Assembly: GCA_008508345.1 (NCBI GenBank)
Contig: QNGE01001222.1
Span: forward strand, 1-64,000
Length of the DNA stretch: 64,000 nucleotides
From: Paragonimus westermani
Taxonomy: Eukaryota; Platyhelminthes; Trematoda; Plagiorchiida; Troglotrematidae
Direction of reading: 5' to 3'
Shown here: positions 1 through 12,310 of the stretch, one piece after another
Position numbering within the stretch: the stretch's first letter is position 1
How the letters are laid out: each line of letters starts with the position of its first letter
Notes under the pieces: model-generated
What the model saw: the letters and a program-made list of their open reading frames with translations, nothing else
Told to the model about the DNA's origin: nothing
Database searches by the model: none
Program-made: the position numbers and the translations under genes

Positions 1-232
1 ACTGAATACCCCGCGACACTCAGTTCACTGTCACTGATATCAACTCCAAGCCAGGTCTCCGTGAAGGCGAACGTGTGGAGTTGGTTGCCATGAGTTGACT
101 GTCTGATTTCCGGTAAGTTATGGAACGGACTCAAAAAGTTCGTATACGTGCATCAGAAAGCTACTTCGTTGCCTGATTTTGCGAGAAAAGATGGTGTGAA
201 GAAGAGCCTGGGAAAGAAGGCTTAGAATTGAG

Positions 233-300
233 GAGGGTGGTGGGGCTGGACTCAGTCTGTTCTTTGAGGGTGGTGGGGCTGGACTCGGTCTGTTCCTCCG
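233..300. repeat. 33-bp tandem repeat, two units
   Basis: Two adjacent units of a G-rich sequence starting GAGGGTGGTGGGGCTGGACT (about 233 and 266) differ at only a few positions. Read on the minus strand the repeat would encode a Pro/Ser-rich stretch, but no gene is recognised there. Confidence 0.8.
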
Positions 301-1655
301 AGTTGTTCTGACGGCCCTATTTTGAGGCTGTGGGCGTGACATCACCACCTGTGCCTACGTCAGCCACCCCACCGGGCGTTTGATCAGCATTCTGGTTGCC
401 GCCACCTGCGAACTCTGGGCCCCTGTCAAATTCCGCTGCTTGGGAGGGTGGTTGGAAGTTTTCACCCANGCTGGGAGCGGGGTTCGGAAGACGACGGTGG
501 GCACTGTGTTATGGGGCTACCAAAGAAAATTTTTATAAAGTTGGGCCATCTTGATGCTTTTTGAATTGCAGGAGGCGGCCCTATCAGGTTGATTCTCTTC
601 CGAATTCTTGGGAAGATGAGTTTTCTGCTGGGTTGTTTAGTCGGTTTCGGGGTGGGTAACTTTGAAGACGGTTTTTGCGCGGTGTCGGTACCCTCAGTAC
701 TCGTGCTTGTGTCTGGGGTGCCGGTCATTAAACGACCGTGCAGATGGTGCATCCGCTCTCCACAACAGACACAGGGGTCTGAGGGATACTTTGAGAGCAT
801 AAACTACGACTTTAGTCACCAGTGGTAGCTTCCGGTCTGCGATGATTTGTGACTTAGTCTTAGTCTGCTCTTCGCGTCTCGCTCTCTGTTTCCTGGAGCG
901 GTCGAAGATACGCCTTTCGGATGGGCGTTACCGGACTTCAAAGCCTCTGTTTTTCCCACCGCTACCTCGGGGCTGAGCATGGCTTGCAAAGTTACCAGAA
1001 GTCCAAGTGACCTTTTGGTTGTCTTGGCGCGCAGCCTACTCGCGAGTACAAGGTTTGTGGCATCCGGCTAGAAGGAAGTCTCTAGGACTGTTTAATCTGG
1101 CTCGGTTGAAGAAGAGGTAGTAGGAAAGCGGCCCCATAAAATAATTTTCTTTCCATGAAAGATTTTTCCCTCATTTTTCTTGGTGATTGCAACACCAGGG
1201 AGAGCAAGCGCTATATACTCACCCAGAGAGTGTAGTTCCAGTTTCATTTCGGACGGAGTCCGTTGGTACTCTTCTATCTTACTCCCCATGGTAAAAATGG
1301 AAGGAGATACAAAGCTAAAAAGGGCCCCGCATTTAGAGCCGCAGGTTTTCTGCGTCACTCCACTTAACGTAGTGCGTGTAAGACCAGTCATCTGCGGAAC
1401 GGTGCTTTAGCTTTCGTTGAACCTGCAACTCATACAAATGTAAATGAGAGATGAGGAAGCTAGCTGTTTGTATTAGTGTACGTTAAGACCAATGCACTTG
1501 AAGTGATACCACTTCTGACACAGGTGGCAATGCATGTCGTTTTGTACGGACATTTTACATCCATACGGGCCGCAGACACATGCTGCTACAGACTGTCTGC
1601 CGAGTCCCAGCACTGCTAGGTCTGATACAGGTCATTGTCGACATGGATGAGTAAT
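301..1655 (-). other. Unassigned, GC-richer stretch with two open minus-strand segments
   Basis: Two minus-strand open segments (about 462-800 and 1092-1391) could belong to one decayed coding region, because the bases between them read as basic, Ser/Pro-rich protein with frame changes. One segment has a CVCC...HHLH pattern that could be a metal-binding knuckle, followed by a Lys/Pro/Ser-rich tract. This is weakly reminiscent of a retroelement gag, but I do not recognise the family and chance ORFs of this length are expected. Base 469 is an unresolved N. Confidence 0.2.
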
Positions 1656-1974
1656 ATGCAAGGAGGCTAAAAATTAGTACGGATACTATCGAACACGAAT
1701 AATACAATATGCAATGAGTTATGCTATTCGACAAAGAATAGCAATGATCGCGTATACTTTTTGATGCACTGAGCACCAAGATAGCAAAGATATGAATGGA
1801 CAATGATAGCAAGGAAACACGAGGCTAGAGAATAATACGGATAAAATCGAGCACAATACAATACGCGATGAGTTATGCTATTCGACAAAGAATAGCAATG
1901 ATGGTGTATAATTTTTTGATGCACTGGGCACCAAGGTAGAAAAATATGAACGGACAATGACAGCAAGGAAATTT
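1656..1974. repeat. 154-bp tandem repeat, about two units, each with a hairpin
   Basis: The motif GAGTTATGCTATTCGACAAA recurs at 1716 and 1870, giving a period of 154 bp. The flanks also match: CAAGGA near 1660, 1810 and 1965, and the stretch around TTTTTTGATGCACTG. Each unit contains a perfect 7-bp inverted repeat, GCTATTC and GAATAGC around a GACAAA loop. The units have diverged by scattered substitutions and small indels. Confidence 0.85.
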
Positions 1975-4900
1975 AAAAAAATTTCGAGTTACCTGCGATC
2001 CAAGCCTCAACGCGTGCTAAACTCCCTGCAGTATTGAAAGCAAGTCCGATACGCTGGTTGGCTTGATATGGCATTTACATTGATAAAGGTAATGTTTCGT
2101 TGCTGTTTGTCAGGGTAAGCGAAATTGTCATCTGGAGACTCCCGAGTGGGGATTATTGGATGAATGAAATATTCTTGCACAACGTGGCATTCAAGGGTTC
2201 CGATCAGTAGCTGTATAACGACTGATAAATCGTGATTGTGCTACGTGATTACCAAGGGGGACAGCCCTCGGAATATAGTAAATAGTGGGGGTGGGTGACG
2301 ACACAGGTTCACGATAGCTACTAGTAGGCCATGTGTTAAATACCTTAAGAGATGTTACTGGTGTTGGAAACAACCAGAAACATGTAACAAATATGCTATG
2401 AATAACGACCAATTCGAAACTCCGTATACAAGAAGCGATGTTTTGATACAGGCATTTAGTTGATACTGAATGGACGAGATAGGAAGTTACAATAAGGAGT
2501 CCCATAGGATGGTGTGAATGCACTTAGCTAAAAGAACTGAAGCTTCCATTTGCATTAGGAAGATGAATAATTACATATAGTGAGACAAATGCAAAAGAGT
2601 CAGTGGTCTTATTCAAGACAATCGTGAACAAAAGATAACCGGGAAATAGTTTCCACTGTAGCACTGTATGTTGGATTCAAGGTGATTTCCACGTAAACAG
2701 CATGCACTCGAAAGAACACAGGAAGTGTTTATCGAACTGCATACAAATCGTCTGAGGTTTATTGTACTTGCGATGGAATTCATGCATAGATTTAGAAAAA
2801 ATAGCGATTTGGAAAAAGTGAAGGAATAGAAACATGCAATTTTCAAGATAATTCGCGCGTGAAACAGTGAATAAAATCAATCAAGAGCTTACCTAATAAG
2901 GTCTGATGGGGTGCAAAAATAACCGCGCATTACAGTCAAAGGGTTAAAAGCAGTGTAACTGCATTGCAGTGTGGAAATTTTCTATGAATCCTAACTCACT
3001 GGAATACTGCTGAGAATATCGTCTTTTTGGTTCACAATCTTCGGTCCAGTGCTGAAGTGGAAAGAAGACGGCATGTTTTAATTGAATTTCCACGAGAGCG
3101 CAAAACTAATGGTCGTATATTCTGAATACATATGATAATGCAATTAAAGTCAAACTTCGAAAGAATTTTCCAGAAGATAAAGGTTTTGGTTTACGGTATT
3201 AGACAGACGCATTCAACAGTAAGGAGAAACAATCATGACAATAATAACTAAATGAAAGCTTCACTATCAGCTCACGTTGCTTGTAAACATACAGAGAAGG
3301 ATTGTGGCTTGCAATAGCAAAATCATCAGCATACTGAAAGAAACGTTTCTTGCCGTCCAAAGAACAACAAAAACCGCGTCAAAAAACTATGGTTTTGTCT
3401 CATTTGGGCGTGCCTTGGTGTCAGAGATGATGGGTACTATCGATTGGCCGCTTCACGGGAAGCTGACGTCTCTGCCTGTGTTTACGACCTGTTTAGCATG
3501 TCTTTACTACAATCGAATATGTGGCCGAGGTTCACCGCATGTTGTTACGTGGTGATTAGGAATGATCTGGAAGGAGGTTAGGCATTTTCTGTGAATGTTC
3601 ACCAATGCACACATAAAACCGCCATCGAATAAGGCAGGCTGAACAGCACGTGTTAGTCCAGAGGTTGCGACCAGCTGTGGGTGAAGTTCAGGTTATACTA
3701 ATCAAAACCATGTACTGTGTATTAGTAATTTAGATTCCGCTGAACCCGTTCACTAATTTCTCTTATGTTAACCTCAGGAGAAGTCATAATCTTGGTCATC
3801 GTTTAGTTTGGACAGGTGTTATTAAGTGCTAATGTGCCCCCTTCGAGGCTGTCAGGTAACCTGAGGGTTAATCACAAAAGAATTTGGCTGAGCGTTTGTG
3901 AGAATTTGTTTGCGCCCAATGTGAGATCACTGGCTTAGTGTTCTGTGCAGTTGCCCCCTCTAGAACATTGTCTGGGGTTCACTTCCCAGTCTTTGCACTT
4001 TTGACGGTATGTGACACTGACAATATTGCCAAATTACTGTTTTTCGAAAGGATTGCGCTGAAACTCAGTTTGAATGGAAACGTTTTATTCGTGTTCCATC
4101 TGTGCTGAAGTTAGCTCAATTCTTCGATTACTTCTTTCACAGATTTATTGTAGATTGCTGGATGGCGGTTGATGGGAGTGTGGAAAGAGCTTCCTTAGGA
4201 CACAGGAAGTGAAAAAACACAGTTGGATTGTGCGCCAAGTCGAAGCCCCACTCATTCATTCATATACGGTCGTAGAAAGTGTGCCATGGTACTCCAGATC
4301 ATAATACTTAGTAGTCGATGTGGGAGAAATGCACACTGTTCCGAGCATTATGACTATACTAGATGCAGATGAGTTATCCATCACATGATACTAACGAGCT
4401 TGTAGTCAAATGGAGATGCCTGTGAGTACTCTGACAATTAACTTACGTGAATACTAGTCGAGTCAGCAAACTGTTATTACAGATGGACTTTGCTATACCG
4501 CATTCATAGAACTAGTATATAATGAATTCCTTGTGGATAACACAGAAGTAGGATAGTGCAACATCTCGTCGTACTTTCCATTAATAAGTTGGCAGGTTTG
4601 GTCGACACTCCTGAAACAAAAACGGAGTACGACCAATTATGTCTGCGCTTGGCATCCGGACCGACAAACAAAAACTGTTCTTAAGCCAACCATCTCCAAC
4701 GGACCCCATCTGCACTAAAAATGACTCGACTCAACTGAGTCATGGTTGGTCTCCTTAATGGAACAACTAGCCAGTACTTAATAAAACAATAACGTTGTGA
4801 TGCACTATCAAAGTCACAATGAACCAGACGGACAGCGTGATATCATGAGCGCAGCTACATTTCTATGTGATATTACTGTTCCTCAGTCTAGTGGGAGGAG

Positions 4901-5640
4901 TGCAATGGAGAGGATGTTGAACAGAATAACACCTTTCTGAATACCTACCGTTTTTCTTTTTGGTCAAGTGAATAGACCAATGGAGGAGGCATATTCTAGC
5001 GATGCATAAATCTACCAGCTTGTAGGCTACTTACAAATTTACTGGCGGCGTGCATCCGTTTTCCGATTGACACTCGTCAGTGTTAGCCTGAAGTTTCAAA
5101 CAACTGTCATCTCTCCTACCATGTCTTGACAGCAATAAGAGCATAAATAACTCAGCGACCATTTTCTCGTGAATGAATGAATGAAGGACAACGTTATTCC
5201 AATCTGCCACAATTATATTATCATGCAACAAAGTTATGAGTAAATCACTGATGAGTTCCACAAGAATGAACTAGCTGCAGGCCAATTCTCATTAACATCA
5301 TGACAAACGACCACATTAATTTAAGATTTTTTGCGCACTCTGGGTTTCCATTGTTGAGCGAAGATAGGCACATTCATTGTCGACGTTGGATTCCACGATT
5401 TACCGCTACACACAAGTGATGGATTCAACTGTTGCTGAGGGTGTCGTAGAGTGTAAACATTTAACACTATAACTTATGACCATGAGAGTCGTACGCCGTA
5501 CAATCGTCTTGAGACATTTGGCGTTTAACTAACCAGTGAAAAATTATCAAATTAATGATAATGTTAGGTGACATATTTAGGGCCACCGGTCTAGTGAGTG
5601 AGAATTGTCCGACAGGAGATCCTACGTAAATTTTCTCAAT
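1975..5640. other. No recognisable gene or element
   Basis: Only short open frames of chance length are present on either strand. None carries a domain, a convincing start context or a splice-bounded exon that I can support. Confidence 0.5.
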
Positions 5641-5820
5641 CCACAATCCATGTTGTAAGATATCCGCACCAAATTTAGTACGAATGAAGTCAAACGGTTT
5701 AAGCATCGTGCTTAACATGTTATTGATAAATAGATCGAGGATAACACAACGTTATGAGCAACTTGTAGTGCTTTACGTTTCAACCACCTTGGCTGGCCTT
5801 CCTCGGGACTGTTGTGATCG
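5641..5820 (+). repeat. Dispersed repeat R1, copy 1 (left arm of an inverted pair)
   Basis: This about 180-bp sequence recurs at 54,405-54,580 on the opposite strand. Shorter versions lie at 26,886-26,983 and 50,900-50,995. The hallmark is ACACAACGTTATGAGCA followed by TACGTTTCAACCACCT and GGCCTTCCTC. Read on the plus strand it stays open, and the 5.7 and 54.5 kb copies share the string NMLL(I/V)N..RITQRY(E/D)Q. The family is unidentified; it may be part of a larger transposable element. Confidence 0.75.
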
Positions 5821-5915
5821 ATTGCAACACTCCTGGAGAAAACCAACCGAGGTGTTTGAAAAGTAGCGCAATACAAATTGCTCGTAACGTTGTGTCATTC
5901 TCAATCTACTTAGCT
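5821..5915 (-). repeat. Dispersed repeat R1, inverted partial copy
   Basis: This is the core of R1 in reverse orientation, directly abutting copy 1: it runs from ATTGCAACACTCCTGG to GCTCGTAACGTTGTGTCATT. Together the two form an imperfect inverted repeat of about 270 bp. Confidence 0.75.
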
Positions 5916-8009
5916 TAATCCTTGTTATATTAGGACAATAATTCGTCGGCCCGTCCTCCCACTGACACTTGAAAATTAGTCTACTTTTCAAGCCTTATCG
6001 GCCAGCGCGCAATACTGTTCAAGGAACAGTGTCAAAACCCGTTGGTGCGATATCACTTCGTCGACGGTCTTCTAGATGGAAGTGTGATGGAAGTAGTAGG
6101 ATTTTTAAATGAACAGCTGGCTGATCACTTTATCATTTCACTACTTACCGTGGTGCTGGTTATTAGATCAAACTGACCAGCAGGTTTCCAACGTTCATTT
6201 CAGTAAATAATGTGCGGCCTACCCCGATTGCAAGCTGTGCTCGTGAGATCAATGAAGAAGCACATCGAGGCTCAATTAGTAGCGCGAAATTTGCTGAGTT
6301 GAACATTCGTAGGGTCTTTTTTGTCTGAAGCGTCTCAGAAGAGATGAAGGCTTTGCAACTCTCTAACAACCACATCATGGTTAGTTGTTATCATTTCTCA
6401 AACTTTTCTGTTTTCCTCTAGCAAAATGTAAGTGAGGGTTCATATTTAAAACTATAAAGATGTAGCCAGCTTACAGACTTATTGTGGAAGAGAGCAAACA
6501 GACAACCGTGGTGGTGCAAGATGCTGCGATCAAGGAAGTAGACTTTTACTGAGCAAAACTTGAACAAATCAACTGTTTTCTAGAAAGGGTGGTTGGAATT
6601 TCTATCCGACTACAAAAGTTGCAGTCAAAATTAGGTCATTGTCAAATTCAGAGGAAACAGCGATATCTAAATAAAAGTCTCGACACGCAAAAACTAGTTG
6701 TATTGATCCACATATGTGCCGAATATATTTCACTCTACATCAGGGGTACTAGTAAACCTTTATTGTATATGCTTTCTTGTCCTCAACAACCTTTTATCCA
6801 CGTGCGCACAAAGTATGACGTGGACAAATCGTAACTCTGTGAAGAAAGAAAAAAGCAGTCACCAGAGAGTCAAACACAAAATGCCTCAACCGTCTTCGTG
6901 GCAGTGAGCTTCAACGTCCAAATAACCCCCTGCTGGAGGCGTTGAAGGAGATAGTTAGTCGATTCGGCGACGTGATCGTTTCTGTCTTCTGACTAAAGAG
7001 CCCACAAACTAAAGAAAATCCATGAGGCGAGATGACGAAACGCGCAAAGAGGCTGTTCAGTAGTTTCTGTCGTATTTTTTTTCACGTTACTCAATATTTT
7101 GTTGGAGGAGTGTGAGCATCCTTATTTTGTCTGCTCCAGTTTTACTAGGGTTTGCAGAACTAAGCTTCACTTCCAACGCTAAACCAAAACTGGCGGATTC
7201 ATGGTTGTATGGCACCTATGCACCAGTGCGATGAGACATTAGGAGAGATAACGTTGGTGAACCAGGAAGAACATGAAGAATGGCTGATGGAATTTATATA
7301 GAGGTTAATTATTAAGTATGATTCAAATAACTTTTTGTTCTTGATGGTTGTATTTGATGATTCTTCTGCGCGAAGTTACGTGGTAGTTCGCACGGATGAA
7401 ATGTTTGAACACTTTAGTTAGTAGTCGAAAAACCCAAGATCGTTAAATTTAAGGGGTGGTTGACGTAATACCAAACATTTTGACGAATATATGTACCTAT
7501 ACTCCCATGAATGCGCAAAAATAAAAAAAAAGGTTTGCAGGAGAGATCAGTTTAGCAGACAAGCTGCCTTTTCGGTCACCCAGCAATGCGTTAAGATAAG
7601 AGCGGAACTGTTTCGAGAGCTGAGAGATACAACGCATTTACTTGGCCAGAGAAAAAAGTTTGCAGGCGGGCTAAGTAACCGTGGTAGCGGCAACGTACGA
7701 AACGGGGCAGTTTGGTGTGATTGTTAGGTCAGAGCTATGCGTTGCCGCAACACTGTGGACGAAGCGTCAGCAATCAGCTTTGCTTGCACATAAGATTCTA
7801 CCACACTGGATCAATAGGTCACATTTCCTACTACGCTGTTAAATGAATCCTTTCTTAGCGGTTTTTAATCTCAAACACATGCCACAGGCTCCCCCCATTC
7901 GGCACTCTTGACGAAATTTATGGGCAGAAGATTAGTATGACATTCACCAAGGTGGAGTCTGCCTGAGGGACACAAAATCCCACTTACCCTACGAACATAG
8001 CTTAACTTG
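5916..8009. other. No recognisable gene or element
   Basis: Short chance ORFs only. A poly-A-like run and mixed AT-rich sequence are present, and nothing is assignable. Confidence 0.45.
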
Positions 8010-10730
8010 CTATTGTCAGTGTTCCAACACCTGTACAGATATGTCAGCAGGCAGTTATTGAGATTATGTTGGAGACCGTTGACATCGGTATCTGTTTTTT
8101 TAAAAAACAGTTTCAAAGTGCCAGCACACTGATACAACAATAATATCCGTCGCTCGCTTCATCTTGCGGGTACAATGTACACTTTACAAGTTGAAGCCAC
8201 TGACCAAGCCGGTGTTGTAGACGCCCTTGGCGTATGTTCAGAGAAGCTGACTGATTTGCTACTAGTCAGCAACCGTGCCCAGATGTACGACTTGAGTCCG
8301 GAAAGACACTCATGACAAATGCTGCCTGTTTGTTGCGACAGTTACTGCCACTGACCGTGATCCGGACGCGATCAAAGATTATTTTTTGAAACCATCTCAC
8401 CACTCTTCAGCACAGCGCGCGAAACAGACACTTTAGTGTCCGTATGGAGACCTGAATGCTCAATTATTCTGGCTAAGTGCCGGTGAGACTGGCCTGGGTG
8501 CTTTCGCTCTTACAGCATTCGCTGTAAAACGTTCATTCCAACTCTTCACAGCCAATGGTCTGTTTCTGAAGAATGCCAACTTTCGGCACTCTATAAATCA
8601 ATGGCGACTTCTGTAGTCAGGTAAATGGTAGACGCTGATTGATCACAAAGCCATCGGTCGTCAGCGTTACGGCTGGTACCGAAGCAGTAGGATGGCCTGT
8701 AGCAACTCCATAGATCTATATCACTCAATGTATGTGTCATGTTAGCTCTGTGCTTTCGTGACAGGTCCCTTCGTCACCAAACAAAATTGAGGCACTCAAC
8801 CCAAAAGAGACACACACGCACTAACCGAAGCGTGCCTGTCTTTAGTTTAGTACCCTCATCACCGGGCCTATGTAGAGGACGCAATACATATTTTTGGTAG
8901 TGCCTTATGTAGAACTACTTTTCATTCAGCTGCCAACTTTTGAGTTTCTAGGCAATCGTTTTAAGATCGTAAAGCACGCATGAATGCTATACTCAGCAGC
9001 GGATTCAATTCAACCCAAGATTGTTCGCTTCAAATTTCGGAATCAGTTATGAGATAAACGCAATGCATGGTGGACACCACGAGCAACAGAGGTGGAAATA
9101 GTCAGTCCTACCAGGATCCCTTGAAAATTTTCCATCTCATCCGAATAACAGCTGACAGAAAACCATGTATGACTCTGATAATCGGTAAAACCATTGATGA
9201 GCCTATCCGTAACCTGATTAGAACGATGGGATGAGCATTTCTAACAGTATTTCAACGGGCTACGGAAGTCGTTAGCAAGGCAGTCGCGAACTCCCTAGGC
9301 TCGTTGGTTTGATGGGGATTCTCAATCTTCAAAACAGGAGTTTCACTTGAAGTTGAATTCCTGAAGCAATGCAAGATGCGTTGCACAGACAACCCTCATC
9401 CTGCTGCCTTTTAAACGAAGCATCTGCCTCTGTCAAGATGTTGGCGACCCTATTTTGGTCACTCTGAGTCAGTGAATTCTTTGTAGCCGGGTGGTATTTG
9501 ATTAACAATATCCTCATTTTCAAAAATGGCTCTTGTACTTCGTGTGAAAATCACTGGTAGATTAGCCTGGTTCCTACTGTGTTGAAGCTGCCCAGTACAA
9601 TTATAATTTATAGACCAACCTCAACGTGCGAACAACCTATCTTCCAACAGCAAGCTGTAATTTGTCCTGGCTGTTGCTATCGTGACCACACATTCCACTA
9701 GATGCTTGAACTGCGTCATTCACACAGAAGGCCAGCAAGTGCCTCCTTTTTAGACTTCAGAAAAGCCTTTGATTCGGTCGGCAGAGCTGCACTCTGCGAC
9801 AGGCAATCAAAGAAAGGTTTGCCAGAGAACTACTTCGACGTCCTGAAGACCATTTTCTGTTAGAGTCCAGAACGGATTTGTGCTTAAGGCAGCATATAGC
9901 CGACTTTCAGTATCCCGGGTGTTAGTGCAACAACGCTGTCAAATCTCTCCTCTTCTATTCACCTTGGAAATTGACGAGGTCCTAGAGAATGCCCTGACAA
10001 TGGTGGTTTGGATCTTCTCCCAGGCACTCGAATTCAAGACATACATTGTACAGACAAAACTGCTGAGATTTGCGAGGGGTCACGAGGAGACTGGAACGAC
10101 TGTGAGGGACTAGTGTATTCAGTATTTTAGTTTGGCATTGCTTTAGCAACGTGCTGTCACAAGATAGGTAGTGTTCTGTACCTGCTGTCACTCTTGATGA
10201 TGAGCCGCTGAAGGTACTCCAGAAGTTAACATACATTGAGAGCCGCATTATTACTGACAGAATGTCCGATAAAGTATTAGATCATCTACGTGAGGTTTGG
10301 ATAGCGTTTGCTAAATTGCACCGTCTTTGTAAAATGCCACCTTGAAAGTGGTCGTGTAATTCGATTGTAAAACCTGGTCCATCCGCGCTGAGAGTTTGCA
10401 CTGGGTGTCAGTCTTAAGATACTAACAGCGTGTGGTGGGAACTCCGTGTCAGTAGTGCTTAAGTCCGCCGACGTATCCTCGTGACCGGCAGACACTCTCA
10501 AACCGTGAGCATAATGCTGTGGTCTCACCAACTTGGCTGGATTGGCCACATCTTACAAACGCCGGCCCACTGTTAACCACTTCATGCCTTATTTCTGTAG
10601 TCAGATGGAAGGTCCAATCTACCGTTCAACTGACTTGGATTCGGTGTATGAAGGCACCGACACTGAACTTTGGTTCAGCAGCGCTGTCATGGCTTCTTGG
10701 TTTAGCTCAGTGGGCAACTAACACCTTTGG
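8010..10730 (+). mobile_element. Decayed APE-type non-LTR retrotransposon (RTE-like), endonuclease plus reverse transcriptase
   Basis: Conceptual translation in shifting plus-strand frames follows the order of an APE-type LINE ORF. The endonuclease comes first: a segment resembling the VDIGICF region near 8,075, ATDRDPDAIKD near 8,345, then GDLNAQLFWLSAGETG and NGLFLKNANFRHS (8,440-8,590), and LIDHKAIGRQRYGWY near 8,640. A linker LIRITADRKPCM lies near 9,150. Reverse transcriptase follows: FLDFRKAFDSVGRAAL near 9,755, a DLLPGT-like segment near 10,015 and YIESRIITDRMSDKVLD near 10,235. The C-terminal part has LGWIGHILQTPAH near 10,530. The catalytic YADD box reads CTDK. Many stops and frameshifts make this a non-functional relic. 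Family assignment rests on motif memory of fluke and other animal RTE-type elements. Confidence 0.8.
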
Positions 10731-10989
10731 TTGAAGACGCAATACGATATAGCAGAATACAGATCGATGCCACTTGTGTTACGACTCTCCTTCTGAATAC
10801 TGGGGTAATTTTCTTCCTGTGCAAAACCTTCAGCTTATTTGCTGGACATACATCCATTTTTCCTTCCCATGTCACATACCCCCAAAAACTGTCCACTAAC
10901 TGGAGTAAGCATTTACCGTTTCTTTTGTAAAGCCAAATTCCTTTGATGTACCATCTTTTTTCACCTCTGGCGCCGACTGGCATACTGGA

Positions 10990-11260
10990 CGCTAGTTAAC
11001 TTTTTTTTCACCCGAGCGCTTGACGAGCTATAAAAAGGCAAGAGCTGTATTTTGTACTTTGACTTCGGCTTTTCGGCACTTGCACTTCGGCACTCGGAAC
11101 TTCGAGCTGAGACAATAAACGCTCTTTTCGGGAGACCAGTGTTTTTCCTTCGTAGTCGGATTTGGGGGAATCGGTTCTTCGGGGAAGAACAGCGCGTACC
11201 ATATCACTACGTCGTAGGAATCGTTCCAGTTCAGTTGCACCCACTCGGTCGTTCAGCGAT
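10990..11260 (+). promoter_or_regulatory. LTR-like block: TATA box followed by a polyadenylation signal
   Basis: TATAAAA at 11,029-11,035 is followed 85 bp later by AATAAA at 11,114-11,119, with a GT/T-rich stretch behind it. A promoter and a polyA signal this close is the usual layout of a retroelement LTR (U3-R-U5). The intervening sequence contains short TTCGGC/CACTTCGGCA repeats. I could not find a second copy or LTR ends, so a solo-LTR remnant is a guess; an ordinary promoter is the alternative. Confidence 0.35.
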
Positions 11261-11919
11261 ATTACACTGATACATAGAAATCATGGAAGTGGAAATATGT
11301 CCAAAGTTTACAGAATCCAGGGGAACATTAGTCAAGTCTGGTCCGCTCACGGGGTTAGTCTTCGCTGAATGATTCGATAAGGTCGCCCGCCTGCAACAAT
11401 GAGATGAATGGACCTGCCACTTGTGAACATCGTTTCATTTGACAGATTGACCACATCACGATAGGATGCGAACCAGTGTTTCCCGCTAGCAGGCAGTTCC
11501 GTAGTAGTTTAGCTCACGATCATCTGGCCATACGGCAAAAATATATAATTTATTATATCCGGAATGTGTAGGTGTCACTTTGAACAGGACAGTCATAACT
11601 GACACATTCCGTTTGTCCGCGCTAATTACCGTATCGACACTTCGTATGTGTTACCTCAACGTGGTCCGATGTCCCGCGACCTTTTCACCCTACAATCCGA
11701 AACGCAAAGTGACCTCGTGAAACAGGCGTGTTAATTCGTGATGCACCTGGCACGGTGGAGCATCCCAATCATGTCGACACCACAGGTGCCTGTACAATCC
11801 TCTCTCACCCACTCCCCCTCTACACACATGCACAAGACATCTCACTCTTGGTGGACCTGTCATTGGTCATGTTCACGATCAAACCAAAAGCCGCCAGGCC
11901 CTCCGACATGTAAAAACAA
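11261..11919. other. No recognisable gene or element
   Basis: Overlapping short ORFs on both strands without domains. Nothing is supported. Confidence 0.45.
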
Positions 11920-12310
11920 GTGGAGGTTTGAGACACCTAACACAACAGCGTCGTGCCTGTACTGGAGGACATGAACTAAGTGGTACACAGTGGCACCGAA
12001 AGGATTTTGGCTCCGAGGCTCGTACTGGCTCATACAGCAAAGGAATTGCGAGCCAAGGATTATACTGACATCAACCCTGCTCTCTGAAACTCCCCCACAA
12101 GTCTCCGCATATTCAAGCAGTGATCTGCAACAATCATGTGTACAGAACAGCAGGATTTTGATAAGTTCAAACATTTGGTTATCTAGCTCATTATTCGTTT
12201 ATATATGTCACACTGCTAATTACGTGTTATACAAGCATGCTTTTTATTGGCGTCATTATCTTTTGGTGATAAGTAACTCTTGCGTCAATAAATGCGTACT
12301 CCTTACGCCA
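11920..12310 (+). repeat. Dispersed repeat R2, copy 1
   Basis: Aligned patches recur at 34,480-34,830 in the same orientation: the GACTCGTAC/GGCTCGTAC patch, CAAGGATTA, GGATTTTGATAAG, then GTAAC followed by a run ending CATCAATA or CGTCAATA. Order and spacing are preserved. The identity of the repeat is unknown. Confidence 0.6.

Noticed and set aside
1555..1966. Two similar hydrophobic minus-strand ORFs
   Set aside because: Their similarity comes from the 154-bp tandem repeat, not from a protein family.
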